DNA of 64,000 nucleotides from Humulus lupulus (Eukaryota > Streptophyta > Magnoliopsida > Rosales > Cannabaceae): positions 173,505,980-173,569,979 of the forward strand of contig NC_084798.1 of assembly GCF_963169125.1 (NCBI RefSeq), read 5' to 3'. Under the pieces are notes generated by a model, which did no database searches, had not been told where the DNA came from, and was given only the letters and a program-made list of their open reading frames with translations. Below are positions 62,247-64,000 of this stretch, one piece after another. Position numbers and translations under genes: made by a program. Position 1 is the stretch's first letter. Each line of letters begins with the position of its first letter.

Positions 62247-63089
62247 TGTTTTCTGTGATTTTATCATTGGACATGTGGCAATCATTAGAGAAGTGATTAG
62301 GCTCCTCTAGAGTTAACAAAGTCTTTTAGAGCTCGCCTAGAGCTCCTCAAAGCATAGATTCCTCCCAACACGTTGTTATTCATTTCTAGGTGTGGATGTC
62401 TTCAAGTTAGGCCACATCCCGAGGACATCCGTCATGGTCTTCCCATCTTCTTGATCAGATAACCCTCTAGGCCTAGGAGTTTGTCCTCGAAGCCTGGAGG
62501 GAATGTCAGATGTCAGTCGCAACATCTTTGTACTGCAAGCAGCCATCTAACATCTTTTTGTGCCTCGAGTAGCGAGCCCGGACACTCGACAATTGGTATG
62601 TCCCAATGTGCCGCCTGACATTGGAAACGTGCAGATGCGTTCTGGCAATGTCAGGGGGCATGTCTCTCGTTAAGTAGTGGGCTGCAACCTACGAATTGGG
62701 CCATGGGCAATACGCCTGGGCCCACCACCTTAATTAGGGCACCCGAAGGTGTTAATTAGCTTTAAACACCCAAATGATTGAGAATATTTGTAATAAATCC
62801 CCATTAAGAGAATTAATTGCCCTTAACCACTACAAATAGGGCTAGGGCGTCCATTGTAAAGGATTTACGGACTTTTAGACATTTGATTACATTTTTGTAC
62901 TCAGAACAATATATACGCTGCCTAAGAAAACCTCCATTGAAGCTTGCCATCTCAGGCTGCAAGACACTGATACTAAAGCCTCGTTGACTAGGGTTGTTTT
63001 ATAACCTCAATCACATAAAATCTGTATCTTTTACCTGCATTTCTTTAAGTTCTTGTTTAATTAGTTGATAGCGAAAAAGACAGTCAACA
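62247..63089 (+). repeat. 3' LTR of the LARD
   Basis: 843 bp, TGTTTTCTGTGATTTT...CAGTCAACA, followed by AGTTT. Retains about 120 bp near 62875-62990 that the 5' LTR lost, but its TATA box is mutated (TACAAATAG at 62832). Confidence 0.92.
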
Positions 63090-63094
63090 AGTTT

Positions 63095-64000
63095 TATAAA
63101 TGTTAGCTAGTATTTTTTTAATTGCATTGCTATGTAAATTTGAATTACAAAAATGCTTTTTTTTAGTTATGAATAGTCTGTAAATGATGTTTTTCAAAAT
63201 ATTTTTCTGTAATTGATTTTTGAACAAAATTTTATTTGTCGCTTCGTACTTATTTATTTTTTTCAAACTATGATTTTAAGATTTTGCCACTTTGTATTTT
63301 TGAATTAAATTCGTATTTTTGTAAGGAGAAGTCTAAATTGAAAAATGTCCATGAAGTCTTAAGTTTAGCAAAAGACTCATAGACATGTATATTAAAGGGT
63401 TTTGTTTTCTTTCTTTGATTTTTTCTAGCTTTGGGTCATTTGCTAAAATTAAGGCTTCATTGATAGATTTCAATCCCTATAGAAGGTTCTTAGTCTGTCG
63501 AAAGATGTTGTCAACTTTTACATCCATTCACATGATTAGAGAAGAAAAAAAATAGTAAGTTTTGATTTTAAAAGTTTTACATTAATTTTTTTTGGGCATA
63601 AATTAGGTTTTCCAAATATGTACTAAGACCATTTTTCTCTTATTATTTATTTTGTTTAATGAAGTTTTTTTTTCTAAATATATTTTGGGAGGCAACTAAT
63701 TAAAATTGACTTTTAGGACTTAAATATTAGTGTCCAACATAAGTACTGACGTTGGAAAAATGATTATTATTATTATTATTGATTGGTGACAATACATGCA
63801 TTTCATGAGATTCATGTTAATTATGAGAGTCTTTTTAAAACAATGCAAGGTTGCGGCATACATGGCATCATATAATAACAGCGTATATAAATATATATAT
63901 CACAATATCCAGACTCTGATTTTTTACAAAAGAAGATATGTTAATGAGGACCATTAATTCTGATTTGTAACGATCTGAAGCTGGCATGGTCTTCATCCGA
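63095..64000. other. AT-rich flank, no gene seen
   Basis: Continues the sequence that stood left of 35605 before the LARD inserted. Contains (ATT)n at 63762-63780 and a TA-rich tract at 63885-63901. No coding region or element end recognised. Confidence 0.5.

Larger units (their letters stand above)
35605..63089 (+). mobile_element. Non-autonomous LTR retrotransposon (Tat-like LARD) expanded by nested insertions
   Basis: LTRs 35605-36311 and 62247-63089 in the same orientation, with exact 5-bp duplication AGTTT at 35600-35604 and 63090-63094. The internal part holds a gag remnant on + and an antisense ORF on - before the 3' LTR, an arrangement known from Tat-lineage Ty3 elements, but no protease, RT or integrase of its own. 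After removing three nested insertions (36571-41350, 42462-56427, 59004-61250) about 6.5 kb remains. It therefore depended on proteins from a related element. Confidence 0.88.

Noticed and set aside
1..64000. A host gene cluster or a new defence or metabolic system
   Set aside because: Every recognisable coding region belongs to a transposable element and all are damaged; I saw no intact host gene.

Overview
This window is nuclear DNA of a flowering plant. It has no host gene that I can recognise, and at least nine tenths of it is transposable elements (TEs) inserted into one another. Evidence for a plant: a plant-type CACTA element, a plant Mutator-like element (MULE) carrying a DUF1985-Ulp1 gene, chromodomain Ty3 retrotransposons with tRNA-iMet primer sites, and a Tat-like non-autonomous retrotransposon with an antisense ORF. 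The composition (AT-rich with methylation-type decay) fits a eudicot. I cannot name the species.

Left block, 1-30748: an old MULE whose left end lies outside the window. Its own sequence (about 8 kb here) holds a decayed DUF1985-Ulp1 protease gene (+, about 405-3470), a 72-bp tandem array, 20-30 bp minisatellites, and a decayed MuDR transposase gene (-, 29822 down to 17943) converging on the protease gene. Three insertions split it: a CACTA element (3505-11959, TSD TTT), a solo Ty3-type LTR (12662-17225, TSD GGTAC) that itself contains a solo copia-type LTR (14525-16750, TSD TGAAC), and a Ty3/chromovirus element in minus orientation (19947-29593) that landed inside the transposase exon.

Middle, 30749-35604: a degenerate long-inverted-repeat element (30962-31659), then about 4 kb of AT-rich sequence without recognisable genes.

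Right block, 35605-63089: one non-autonomous LTR retrotransposon (TSD AGTTT at both ends, about 6.5 kb of its own sequence) blown up to 27.5 kb by insertions. These are a solo LTR (36571-41350) containing another solo LTR (37116-39520), a Ty3/chromovirus element (42462-56427, TSD CCTAC) containing a solo LTR (47491-49853, TSD GCCAC) in its pol gene, and a solo LTR (59004-61250). The host element keeps a gag remnant and an antisense ORF but no pol. 63095-64000 is anonymous AT-rich DNA.

All coding regions are damaged by stops, frameshifts, deletions or insertions, so nothing here is likely to move by itself. The most informative signals are: (1) a 655-bp tract that is identical except for one base between the two LTRs of the 19947-29593 element, while the flanks differ by about 7-9%, which points to gene conversion; (2) Ulp1-type protease domains carried separately by two unrelated DNA transposons, one nested in the other; (3) perfect hairpins at both ends of the CACTA element; (4) a partial internal pol duplication in the second Ty3 element; (5) splice-donor-like blocks kept in otherwise divergent LTR subfamilies; (6) insertion sites clean enough to order the events.
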